This document shows, piece by piece, positions 38,901 to 49,996 of a DNA stretch of 64,000 nucleotides (within the stretch, counting starts at the first letter, position 1; each line of letters begins with the position of its first letter). The position numbers and the translations under genes are program-made. The DNA lies in NCBI GenBank assembly GCA_029964075.1, contig CM057144.1, positions 17,383,281-17,447,280 on the forward strand, given 5' to 3'. This DNA is from Patiria pectinifera (taxonomy: Eukaryota; Echinodermata; Asteroidea; Valvatida; Asterinidae). The notes below the pieces were generated by a model that saw nothing but the letters and a program-made list of their open reading frames with translations, was not told where the DNA came from and did no database searches.

Positions 38901-39336
38901 TTGCAGCCGTTTTTACTCGCACTTCAACTACAGCACCACCAGTTTCTGCACCTTTTTGTGATTACGTGTTCCCGTACCAGCACCCTTGCACCCACCCCTT
39001 GCACCCACAGTACAACAATTCTCAGGAGCATTGGGCTTCTAAGCATGCTAAGAGGCCTGTACTCACCGCTAGATGAGATGTATAAGGTAAATATAAAAAA
39101 AATAAACAATACTAAGGCAAACTTAAGAAGATATTGGAAAATTTAATATTTAAGTAAAACTTCCCATCGGCACCTATTTTTTTTTTATTATTATTTCAAC
39201 TATAAAATGCGTATCAAATGACTTAATTTTAGTAATATTTTCATAAGTTAATTAAACAACATTCAACGTTTTCCTTTTTTTGATGATGTTAATTGTTAAA
39301 TAAGATCATTTTCTACTCACCGACTGTGGTCGTCAT
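32901..39336 (-). CDS. Unrecognised 1705-aa disordered scaffold-like protein
   Basis: Three coding exons: 39336-39321 (MTTTV plus one base), 38708-37965 and 37258-32901. GT-AG borders and phase join all 5118 bases into one frame. I recognise no catalytic domain. Most of it is Ser/Glu/Lys-rich and probably disordered. Two amphipathic helices resemble each other: ALLRAIANIFINGVVRRSL (about residues 190-210) and ALHRAVSSLLVHKVISDSM (about 520-540). A Lys/Ser/Pro-rich basic stretch with TPRK and SPRK motifs lies at about 850-990. The C-terminus has two polybasic-aromatic patches, KKKRWWFKFFRKRK (about 1600) and KQKRKFLFGSLRKSKK (last 25 residues). The helices could dock a partner such as the PKA RII dimer, and the patches could bind acidic membrane or nucleic acid; both are inferences. 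The 4.36-kb last exon is unusually long. Gene existence is well supported, function is not. Frames on the plus strand here are shadows. Confidence 0.85.
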
Positions 39337-40558
39337 TCTTGATAGGCACGAATTTTACTCCCAATGTCGGCCGTCATGTTCGGTTCCATCGCAAAAAAGG
39401 TAAAATTACAGTTTTTTTACTCTTCAAGTTTCCGTGACTATACTTGCAAGTGTGCGAAAGAATAAACACAAGTTCAACGCGCGCGTTTCTTATGCGTAAT
39501 TAGTGACGCGCAAACGCAGAAAGTATTTGCTGGCTGCCGCTGCGCGTGTCCGATGCGAATGCCGCGCCGGTGAGAGTGAAGCGCACGAAATTTCTTTTGA
39601 CTTTCGGACGACGGAACGTTGAAACAAAAACGGCCCAGCTAATGTTTTAATTAAAACTTACTTAATGCATTACATAATCACTTGCAATGGATTCGAAGTA
39701 TGCTTAAATAACGATTCCAATTTTTTTTCTAAGAAAACCTGATGAAATGACAGAGTTACCGTTGATTGTTTCATTAAGTATCGTTTTATTTGGCACATTC
39801 GCTGAATTTTATCGAATTCAATTTCAATATATACATATCAATCAAGATGTATTAAATAATTTATTTTGCACTTAAAAAAATTAGCAGACTTGTGAAAAAT
39901 TAGGAAGCACTGTATTTATGTAATCTTTATACTTTGTACTTAAACTATAAACAAATTACAAGGAATTTGTATTATATATAATTATAACTAACGTTCAATT
40001 TAGGCATTTTTTTAAATAGCAAAATGGTCTAAAGCAAACAAGAGTTGTTCTAAAATTGTCAACTCCAGACAGAATCTTTTCTGTAGACAATTCATACCAA
40101 TTATTGATACCACCACCTGTTACAAAGTGTTTTTTGCCAATCATGAAGTACTAATTATTGACACCATTAAGTATAAAAATATAAGTAGTACATCAGTGTA
40201 CAAAAATGAGCATGAAAATGCAACCCATACACCAGAACAATGCAACAAATTTAAAAAAGTTTAATCATACAGTACAATGTACATGTACATGTATAACTGA
40301 TGAAACTTTTAAGAATATTGCTTTACACAATTTTATACTTAAAAATCTGAAGGCCTTTCAAATTTGCGCAAGTTTTCAATAATAACAAGACAATATATTT
40401 TTACCTCTTCCCAAATATCACAGATAGAAAATATCTGATGCAGCATTAGATTTTTAATTACGTTACTGCCAGCCTCTAAATGAATCATAACAATAGAGGC
40501 CGCCACTGAATGCTTCATAGTGCCCTATCATCTGTGTTGACAACGTTTAGAATGCTCG
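39337..40558. other. Spacer between NEU1 stop and the 1705-aa gene start
   Basis: No gene is visible. The first ~260 bases have raised CpG (GCGCGCG, GACGCGC, CCGCGCCGG) and probably hold the promoter and 5' UTR of the 1705-aa gene. The rest is AT-rich and probably includes the NEU1 3' UTR, with a (TACATG) run near 40279-40293. Confidence 0.5.
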
Positions 40559-43513
40559 TCAAATGTTTAGTCTGATTTTGATAAACCACAACCCAGCCAG
40601 ACCTTGCTCGTAAACAATGCCGACGTGGTTGTCGTCGATGGCAGTAAGACACGAATACTCGCTGACCCCCGGATTGATCACTAACGACCCCGCCCATGTA
40701 TCGCCAAAATCGTTGCTCCACCTCAGCGTCAGATTCTCCCGGTGGCTTGTGCTGGCCGGGTTGGTGAAGTACAAGACGCCATTTTGGAGGAGGATGCTGC
40801 CAGCACAGACGGGGTCGATCAGGGTAGCGTCAAAGCGGATCTTCTCCATAGGGATGGTGTTTGCACCGTCGTCACTGCTCATGATGATGCGGCAGGCACA
40901 GTGGTAGTGGCGCTCGTTGCGGACGTTGAAGAGAATCGTGCCGTTGTAAAGCTCAAGCATCTAGATCAAAAGAAATCAGCCCAGAGGAACTGTTTAGAAG
41001 CCAATTTTATTGAGCTACTAAATGCACATTTGCTGGGTAATGTCTGATAAATGTCTCAACTTCTGCATGATTTTCACATCTCAGCTGATTTTTCCAAACT
41101 TATCCGACCAACGCTGGGATTCTGCTCTTTGAACTTTATCTCAGTATACAAATTAAGTTAATAGTTTGTGGCATCCATAAAATCTACAACGTAAGCAGTG
41201 GCGTATCCAGCTTTTGATGTGGGAGGGGGGGGGCAACCGCACTCTCACATCCGCGCCGAAATGTAAAACTGTTTGTCTCCGTAAAATCAAAAAGTGGGGG
41301 GAGGGGGAGGGGGGCTGGGCTGGTACCTGACTTCCAAATGGCTGCGCTCTTCAAAACTAACCATTGTTAGGCCTACTGCAAAATATATGCCAATTTTCAC
41401 GGCTCATTGTAATGTTTTTGGACCATGGTTTTCTTTATCTTCAAGTCAGAACTCTCTTACTGTTTATGGAAAAAGTTACTGGAACAAAAACTTTCAAAAA
41501 TCCCGGGGGCAAGGTCCACCCCCATCCCGTGGATTTGCCACTGAATGTAGGCATTTTACATCAAGTAAAGTAACCATTTCTTACAGCAAACTCCGAATGG
41601 CTGTTGCCAAAGTCTGGCTGAGACACAATGAATAATATTTACCTGGACTTCTGTCGGACCAAAGTCTCCAGGTCCCAAAGGACTTCTGAATGGAATGTGA
41701 TAAACTATGCCTGCCTTCACCCAGGTATCACCATGGTCTAAAAAGACACAAGACAAAACAAAATCTCGGTCAGTCAAACCTCAAGGGAACAGGTTCAAAA
41801 TTTGATTTAAGCAGAGTTTTGAGTTAAGCAGGGTTGTATATCATTGTTATACTACTGAAGGCGATGATTCTTTGTTTGACTTAACAGTTGTTTTGAGTTA
41901 TCAGTGTTTGACTTATCAAGATTTCACTGTAGTTATAGTTTTTCCCACCTTATAATTAGCCCTGAGTTACCCTTTTCACAACTGGTGTTTGGTAGACGAT
42001 AATGACCAGTTGATGACTGTTTCATTGACAAGGAACTTTATACACATTTTAAAGAATCACATACCATCGCTAACAATGCAGAACATGGACAAGACGTCCA
42101 AATCATTGGAGTGGCCGCAGGCGACCAACCGCCCCTTGTAAGGTGCATATTTCTTCTGGATACCATATCCCGGTCCAGCTGACCAGCTCAGGTTCTTTAA
42201 TCCTGGGTTGTTGTTGGATATATCAACGGGCTCTTCCCAGGTCAATCCCCAGTCCCTGCTACGCAACATGTAGTTGCCTCGTAAGTAGTCCCGCTCCGGG
42301 CAGGCGGTGTGGGCGCAGACGGAGTAGAGGACGATGAGTGTGTTCTGGACCTCGTCTACCATCACCGCCCCAAGGTTGAGGCCATCCTTGGCTTGGTAGT
42401 CATCTGTGATGTGATGAAATGGCATACACGAAATCAACAGAAAGAACTGACCCAAATATTGGGGTTATTGATGTGAAAGCTCAAGGCCAATGATAAGAAT
42501 GCACACTATACCGGTAGTTCTACACCAAGTATTCAGGCACTTGAATCCAGCTTTAAATGACACAGAAAAACCAGATTTATTGGAAAAAAAATTGACAGAA
42601 TTCCATATACGGACTTTACTAATTTTTCCTTGTGATAACCTTCCAGCCATCAGGAAGCAATAACATGTCGTAAAAAGTCAAATTTAGTAAGGAAAATACT
42701 GAAACTTTTAGTTTTAGTGAAAAAAAAACACTTAGAATTGTTCAGACCAGTCTCAAAGAGTTTGTACACAGGGTGTCAAGTAACAGCCGTATATGGAATT
42801 CTTTCAATTTTTTTTCAATAAATCTAACTTATTAGATGTTAAATATTGCAAATGCATAAAAATATTTTAAAATATTAAAAAAACATTTTTGGGCAAAAAA
42901 TGTGATTTATTTTGCAATAATATAAAACTAAGATTTCATTAAAAAAAATTGTTTTAACATATTTTTTTTTTATTAATGATATTTTTTACCTGTATTTTTC
43001 AATGCTGGTTAGAATACAGACAGCCATGATGGCTCTCGACATTTAGGCCTAAGCGCTGAAAATAATAAATTCTGAAGTTCAACTTAAGTTAAACTAATTT
43101 AGCGGTATTCACATTGACTATGTTTTAACACTCATGACTGAGTCATTGTCTACACTTTGACACTAACGCCCTAACCACATCAAATACCCACCTATCAGGA
43201 ACCGAGTTGGCGCCCATAAGGCCCCAGCCCCATCCCCGTTCAATTTGTCAGGATGTGACATCCTCATCGCAAGGAATTTAGCCCCGTAATCTCGGGACGA
43301 AAACTTTCTGGCCTCCGCCAGAGCCACCAGCGTTCCGTTGGGCAGTCTCGTCGCCACCGGGATGCGAAACGCGGCAACGTCGCCCACGACTTGTGGCTCC
43401 CATAGGAGCTGGGTTTCGACTATGTGGGGTTTGAATTCCGCCGACGAGAGGGCGAGAAACGACGAAAACACCGCCGCGATCTTGAGAAATACTAGTAACG
43501 AAGAAGTCGCCAT
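40559..43513 (-). CDS. NEU1: Sialidase-1 (lysosomal neuraminidase), complete
   Basis: Four exons, 43513-43192, 42403-42065, 41737-41643 and 40960-40559, join in phase to 385 aa (human NEU1 has 415 with a longer signal). A signal peptide (about residues 1-25, ending ALSSA) precedes the FRIP motif (Arg50), which carries a catalytic-triad arginine. Asp-box repeats are SRDWGLTW, SDDHGDTW and SNDFGDTW. Other family active-site blocks are present: NVRNE with its arginine, LTLRWS with the third arginine, EYSCLT with the tyrosine nucleophile region, and YEQG with the paired glutamate. NEU1 removes terminal sialic acid from glycoproteins in lysosomes, in complex with cathepsin A. The start chosen (AACATCATGG context) gives a clean signal peptide; an in-frame ATG-type extension of 21 residues upstream is less likely. 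It appears functional. Confidence 0.93.
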
Positions 43514-43626
43514 GATGTTTATGATGGTCAGCTGATAGTACTTACACGTACACGTGACCAAAGCGAGCGTGCACATTGAGTCCTATAGAGGGCGCTCTAC
43601 GTAATACCGTCGAGGGTACGGTTCGC

Positions 43627-43664
43627 TCGTACCGGTCGTACCGTATCGTACCGTACCGTACCGG
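43627..43664. repeat. (CGTAC)n repeat upstream of NEU1
   Basis: CGTACCGGTCGTACCGTAT and further CGTAC units, CpG-rich and partly palindromic, 114 bases upstream of the NEU1 start codon on the minus strand. A promoter role is possible but nothing shows it. Confidence 0.65.
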
Positions 43665-43669
43665 GAAAT

Positions 43670-46636
43670 CGAGCACACGTCATTAATTTTATAAATGTTG
43701 GAAGTAGGGCTCACCATTTATTTGTATCGTCTCAAGCGAGAATACAACTTTTTACAAGACAACTGTCACGTCCGATGGGCTGACAAACCATGGAGCTTAA
43801 CTATAAGCGACTGGCATATTAAATCAAACGAAATGAAATAGCTTTGGTATTATACTCGTCACGTAATGTTTGTAAGCACACCCCACGAAACAGGCTTAGT
43901 GGTTGTCCATTCTCTCAAGCAATCTACCAATGACAAATCCCCTAAAGTGGTCGAGGGAATCAAGTGCGCAGCAAGTCCATGGATTATGACCCTTGAAAGA
44001 AAAACAACTCCATCTACCGTAGGCCTACAACCTTTTTAGCGTGTTTACCAAGTGTGGAACATTCGTCATTTTGCTGAATATGTCTAAAGTCTACAACTGT
44101 CCAATTGAAGACCGCACAGGTCTCTTGATTAATGACAGCAATATATCCTCCTCGATCAAAATATATTCCTTTTTGGGTACTCAGCCATAGACCTATATGC
44201 ATTCACTTGGGACATGCAGAGTTTATTGCTACTGGCTGGGCCTTTCCTATACAGATAATTATTTGTAAAATCCGGTTGTCGACGCGACGATGTTCGGTGA
44301 AAGTAAACATGATGTAGGCCTAATTATGTTTGGGTTGAAAACATCATTATTCAAACTATGATGCTATCATTATAGTTATATTTTTGTGTGGTTTTAGCTA
44401 CTGTTCGTGTACACACGATGTTTACCTTATGTTTGGAATACACCCATAATGAGAGTTTACACAATGGTAACAAGCGGCCTCCGTCATCCCAATCTGGCTC
44501 CCATAAGAAACAGCGCGTGTACACAAAGCATGGCGTCAAGTTTTAATATCAAAAACGACTTTGCTTTTTCAATACAACGCCGATCACCACATGAGACGAA
44601 TTTACCGAAATTATAGGACGAATCAGAATGGTACAAGTTTAAATGATCATACTGCACCTTAAAATGAAATCCATTGGGGTCTTTTTGAAATTAAAATTGA
44701 GAATTGAGCTCGACGATGTTCGGGGACGAAAATGAAAGTGTCGCTATAGGGAAATGTGATATAAGTGTTAAAATAACTAGGAAAACCTATAACTTAGATT
44801 ATTAATAGGCAGACAATGATTTTATTGTATGGGTTTTGTTTCTCTTCAACCAAGTAAGCTGAATGATAGTACAAATGCGGTAGGTGCAATTCGAGAGCGA
44901 AGCAACAGTGGTTGAGAAACTTATACTGCGAAGTGAGGGGGCTGTTGAAATACTGAACCCCCCTGTGCAGTAACGTGATTAACCAAGAATGAACAATTAA
45001 AAGAAGAAAGTATGGACCAAAAACAACACAAACCTGCAGTGAACAGCCCCGATATGATCATTTTGATCAGATTAACATCTGACAAATAACTGTACGTGAC
45101 TGGACGCTGACAACCTCGTGCACAGATGGATATATCGCATACATCAAACATCATAGGGTTGCACTTTAACCACAGGGCGTGCAACCGACCATGCAAGGGT
45201 GAAAATGTGAACGTGCCGACGACTCGATGTGATCAGAACAAATACGGTTCATAAAACATGACGGCTGTCGTCTTTGTCTTTTATTCGGACCGTATATGTC
45301 CCTATGAAAACTTGACCCGTGTTTGACGGACCTTTTAATGCGAGAAATTGTTCCAAACCGTATAGTCCGTGGGACGAGAGCCCGAAAACGCTTTAGTTTT
45401 CGAGATAGGCGATCTGGTTCACCGAATTTTATAAAACTTGCCAGATATGTAGATTATGGTGTACCATATCAGAAAAACGTTGTTCCCCGGTCCAAGAATT
45501 GTTTGGGAATGAGAAATTCTACGACAAAAACACGCACGAATTGTGCATGAGAAAAAAGAAAGAAATAGCGCCCTCTTTTGACACAGCAAATATACATGTT
45601 ACACGCAATGCATGCGCGCGCGAGGCGGGTTCGCCCGTCTTGCTGAACATTTGTTTAATGTTAGATTCTAGCCTTTTTATTTGTAATTATTTCTAAAGCA
45701 AGATGCTTATTACAGTTAAATTAAATTTGAAATAACCAGGGAGTTCCTTATATTATAAAATATCTTGTAAATGACAAGCCTTTATGAAAGAATAATGTGT
45801 AAAACCCATGAGCCCCAGAACTTGCAAGTTGCTTCGTTATGATATCCCACAAAAACTGTAAATCAGTCAATCTTCTCTAAATGGCTGCTAGTTAGCTGAA
45901 ACGCATGATCATCATTAAATTGGGGCAGGTGTCATACTTAAATTGATTTAAATTTAGATTAAATTTGATAAGAACGATTTGAAACAATAAATAACAAATA
46001 CGATCCAAATACTGTTTCTATAACTTTTTTTATTCCAACTTGGATGTGCTGTACATGACATACTGCATTCAGCCAAAAGAAATACACAGATGGAAAAATC
46101 TTAATCAGTTAGTGTTGTTTTCTTGAATGAACAATTTAAGTAAAGATGGCAGGTACCTCAAACAGGATGAGTTCATGTATTCCAAATTAAATGACAAAGA
46201 TCCTCCCCAGAAGAAAGAGCCCCAAAAGAACAGCTTCCAGTAGCAGATAACTTTACAAAAGTTGTTTAAGGTGTGCAGGCATTCCACTTTAAGTAAAAAC
46301 TTAGATTCAAAACCATCTAGTATACATTTGTTTCTTGAACTTCTGTTTTAAATGACGATACAACCAATTATTTCCTTTTCGCCCTATCCATTCCCCAAAT
46401 CCCAATATACACCACATCAAACATTCATAAGGGTTTAATACAACTTCAAACACACCTTATGCAGTGTTACATGTATCTTTTTACCAATTTGGTTAACAGC
46501 CTTCATGAAAAAGAAATTAAAACAAAAATAAGTTTTCTAAATGCCAGTTTGTAAACAAACACAAATGTGTTTTCACAGATATCAATTATTCTGACCACAC
46601 CAATGCAATGGCACTTCCTCAGTTGAATTTCTGCAA
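43670..46636. other. Intergenic, no gene seen
   Basis: Only short frames without recognisable domains. The one notable block is the ~75-bp repeat at 45364-45440, which recurs inverted near 49.4 kb. Confidence 0.45.
45364..45440 (+). repeat. ~75-bp dispersed repeat, copy 1
   Basis: The block reads AGTCCGTGGGACGAG, then a TTTTCG-rich middle, then GCGATCTGGTTCACCGAATTTT. Its reverse complement recurs at 49405-49463. It has no coding potential. Confidence 0.6.
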
Positions 46637-46721
46637 TTACAGTACATGTATAAGTGTCAAATACAAGAAACAATAAGAGCAATTACACAAATGCACTGAA
46701 ACAATTCTGAGCACATCCATT

Positions 46722-49148
46722 TTGGATTTGACAATGTGCATAAGAAGTTCTTCATTGTTGTTGTCTTCCGCCGCCTGTAGCAATCTTTCAGCCTGTAGGG
46801 TAGTACATGTGACCAGGGGTTCTTGCCCCCTCTTCCTTGTGACTTGGCAGGTCACACACTTCTCCTTCCTGCAAAGGATGCACTGTTTGGGAAAAACATG
46901 TTGTGATCTTGCTGCAGTCTTGGAAACCGTTTGCGTGGCTGAACGGAGTCTTTTCGTTTTCATAGGGGGGTGGGGAACCTTTTTGGCTGTTTCAGTTTCT
47001 AGAATACAGTAGAGAAACAGAAAATACAATCTTATTCAACTGTTTACATGTAATTAACATTTATTTGGTTGTATTTATTGAAATAAGGCCATTTTTTCAA
47101 TGAAAATGTTGTGTTGCTCTCAAAGAAACAAAATCAGGAGGGTATATGTCATGTTTCTTCCTTAAATTTGTGAGATTATCTTGGGGGGGGGGGTGTCGGT
47201 TGGGGAGGGTAAACAACAGTATACATTAAAACTTTCCCCTTCTTTGAAATTACAAATAAATGGAAAGAAAGTTATCAGTTCTTGGGCCTAATACTGGTAT
47301 ACACAAGTGCATGTACATGGCCATGTATATATTTGTGGATGGTACACTAGCCCAGGTGGACTCCCTTTCCTCCCTACATTACACGTACATTGCGTTTTTA
47401 TAGCTTTCAAAAGATACATTAAACTCTTTGGACTGTCTTTTCGTAAACAAAATACATTTCACATGGACACTGGGTGAACTGAACTATATGACAACAGTTT
47501 TCCAGTGTAACTTAGTTACAGACATCAGATAAATACTGGGGAGGAGATTATCAACAGCACCTCACAAATATACTTGTATAAGTTTATCACACCTTCCTTC
47601 CCCAGCAGTTTTTTTTTTCATGAAGGTTACCAAATTTGTTAATGAATAGAAATGGAAGCAGCAGTTTCTATACAAATAAAATGTACCTGCAACTTTAGAC
47701 TTCTCTTTTTGCTGGGCTTGAACTGCTCTCTTCACCTTGGACTTGTCAGTGTACTGACTGTAGCATGACCTATACAGAAAGAAAATGTGGAGGTTTACAT
47801 TTACGTAGTACCAACATGACCAATAGGCCTACCATGACTACACAATTGCAAGGCACTAACATCCTAATTCCTTATGAGTTGCGCATTGACATTTTTTTCA
47901 TACGCAGTCGTACGCACAATACGCACCTCATATGCATCTCTATCGTTTTGTGTAGGTTTTATGTACGCATATATACGCATGGTACGGCCCAGTACACAGG
48001 ATAGTTTTTGGCATGCACAAAACTACGCTGCATACGCTGTTACGCAGGTCATAAGTTATAAATACGCAGCGCATCGGTCCCGCATCGGTCGAGTGCGTTA
48101 TGAGTACGCTATGTGTTCGTGACGCACCCCGTCTGCATATGAGCCGCCTGTATTGGACCTATACATAGCGTACTTGCAGCGCAGATGCAACGCACGCTGG
48201 ACGGCGAGCGGCGGAAATGTGGCGGGAATACGCTCAGAAGTGCGTCAAGCATGCGGTCGGCATAAGTCGGGTGCGTCCGGAATACGCTCGGCATGCGCAC
48301 TGCATACTGACCTATTCGCAGCCCAAAAAATAACGTTGTGCACTGCATACGCAACACATACGCATCTCATACGCAATGGATGGGCTGAATTCGATACTTG
48401 TACGCTACATGTGCGTCGCACATAAGTCAAAGTAATCCAAAAAAAATTGACGTTTTGAGCGTACGGCTGCGTATTGAAAAATTTTGATAAGGAACTCATA
48501 AGGAATTAGGATACGCAAAGGAGGCTCCACGTAGTATGACCATGATGACAGGGGCTTTAGTAGTTTTAGGAAGGCATAAAAATCTACACGTACTGTGCAT
48601 GCAGGCCCCCCTATGCCATGAATTTTCAGAGCCCCCCCCCCCCCTTAATGCCCTTGCCCTTATTTTATCTCGATCATCATGATCATAAAATAGTCAAGTC
48701 ATCTGGTCATGGACTAGACCCGTGAACATGGCGTTGTAACTTTTTTAATAGACATTTATATTACACAATCTCGAAGTGAAGGGAAGTGTACGATTTGTAT
48801 CTCACCGATGATGACCGGCATTCTCTAGGATCGTGGCCGCATACTGACGGGCTGATCATGCTGATCCGTAGCAACACTTGCGCCGGCTGACGTGGCGCAT
48901 GTTTTGGCGATGAACTGCCTTGGCTTGGCCCTTGCTATCTCGGCTTGCGGTCCTTTTGTGACGGCCTTCCAGACGTCGGTATACTCAAGGAAACGTGACC
49001 AGCTGTGCTCCGTAAATAACTGCACTTCACCCTTTCCAGTCGGAAAGTGCATGAGACACTGAACTGATGTTTTTGGAGCATTTTCACCTTCTGTCTCCGC
49101 TGCGGTCTCGGACTCGGTACTTGCTTCCGACGACATGGACGACGCCAT
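46722..49148 (-). pseudogene. Frame-broken copy of an uncharacterised Cys/His-motif protein family
   Basis: Three blocks with splice signals lie on the minus strand: 49148-48806 (ATG, MASSMSSEAS..., donor GTGAGA), 47769-47687, and 46998 down to about 46722. Blocks 1-2 spell NAGHHRSCYSQYTDKSKVKRA across the junction. Block 3 reads KRLRSATQTVSK, FPKQCILCRKEK, a second C..C pair, then LLQAAEDNNNEELLMHIVKSKMD. From memory this order (W..FLE, GxH..CY..(F/Y)TDK, S..VLP..CI.C.K, LL.AAE, D..LL..I) is shared by a multi-copy unnamed protein family in cnidarians, molluscs and echinoderms. Block 1 opens in the start-codon frame but hits TAG 20 bases before its donor. The downstream phase needs a frame one base off, and that frame has a TGA. 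So the copy is broken, or a base is missing from the assembly. The 3' end is not resolved. Confidence 0.45.
47861..48512. mobile_element. ~650-bp foldback element rich in TACGCA
   Basis: The left end is ATCCTAATTCCTTATGAGTT and the reverse complement of the right end is identical over these 20 bases. After a short gap both arms resume with a T-run and then ATACGCAG(T/C)CGTACGC. The interior is packed with TACGCA, ATGCGTA and GCATACGC-like motifs in both orientations and is CpG-rich compared with its surroundings. There is no open frame of note. It lies in an intron of the broken Cys/His-family gene. Confidence 0.75.
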
Positions 49149-49404
49149 GTTGGACTCGCCTCTTGTCGACGTATATAGAACGTGCAATTTGATTGGTTCT
49201 TTGGCGACGCAACACAAACCTTGCACGTTATTGGTTAATTTTTATCCTCTCTCGGGCGTTATATTTGTCTAACGATATTTTGGCTGTAACCTCGAATTTG
49301 ATGTTAATTAAAATTCATTTGTGAAGTCCCAAACCACCCACGAATGCGGGAACATGGTTTGTTAGCGCTTTCTATTTTTGATAAATAGAATGAGAAATAT
49401 TAGA

Positions 49405-49463
49405 AAAAATTCGGAAAACCAGATCGCGTAACGAGCGAAAAAAAGGCCTCGTCCCACGGACTA
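49405..49463 (-). repeat. ~75-bp dispersed repeat, copy 2 (inverted)
   Basis: The reverse complement reads AGTCCGTGGGACGAGG, a T-rich middle, then GCGATCTGGTTTTCCGAATTTT, aligning with 45364-45440. The two copies flank the broken Cys/His-family gene in opposite orientation. Confidence 0.6.
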
Positions 49464-49881
49464 GTAGTGACGGCGTGCTTTCACGCAAGCGTGCACCAAT
49501 GGGTCCACTGTATAAAGGGATGCAAGGGGCAAGTTGGGCTGCCCAATCTGACCAATGTAAAATATTTATTTACATATTGAAAATCCCACTCACAGCTCGT
49601 GACTTTGGTTCCTCGGTGTACTTCACTACGCCCCTCCCTTGAAAATACTCTAGCTTTTGAAGAACTTCCCTGTTACGTCACGCTTTCAAATACACTTTGC
49701 CGAATTTACGGGTCAAGAGCAAGAATCGATGTGTTTTTCTAAACCTTCAAGCCAAAGTTATGAGGCCAAAATAAGCAATTAAGACTACCGAGAATTTGAC
49801 CAAATTACCCGGCATTGGGGTCGCTGCTCTGCGGGCTTTCCTTATCAATGCCTTTCCAGTTGTGATTAATGACTCGACGAG

Positions 49882-49996
49882 ATGAAGACTGCTCACCGAC
49901 TATACCGGCGTCTTCGTGATGCGGAAATTAAAGTAGGAGAGAAAAATATGCCTTCAACCCCAGAATATAGATTGGGTTATCTTGACCAGGTCAAAG
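49882..49996 (+). CDS. Candidate first coding exon of an unknown gene
   Basis: ATG at 49882 (context GACGAGATGA) follows an in-frame TGA and opens 38 codons ending AAAG/GTAAAT, a good donor. The peptide is charged and well mixed (MKTAHRLYRRLRDAEIKVGE, then KNMPSTPEYRLGYLDQVK), unlike the low-complexity frames elsewhere. I do not recognise it and found no partner exon downstream in the window. It would be divergently arranged with the gene starting at 49148, with a ~730-base gap. It could be a chance frame. Confidence 0.3.

Noticed and set aside
39061..39082. GTGAGT donor that might define another first exon of the 1705-aa gene
   Set aside because: No matching acceptor or in-frame start precedes it closely; the 39321-39336 exon gives the correct phase.
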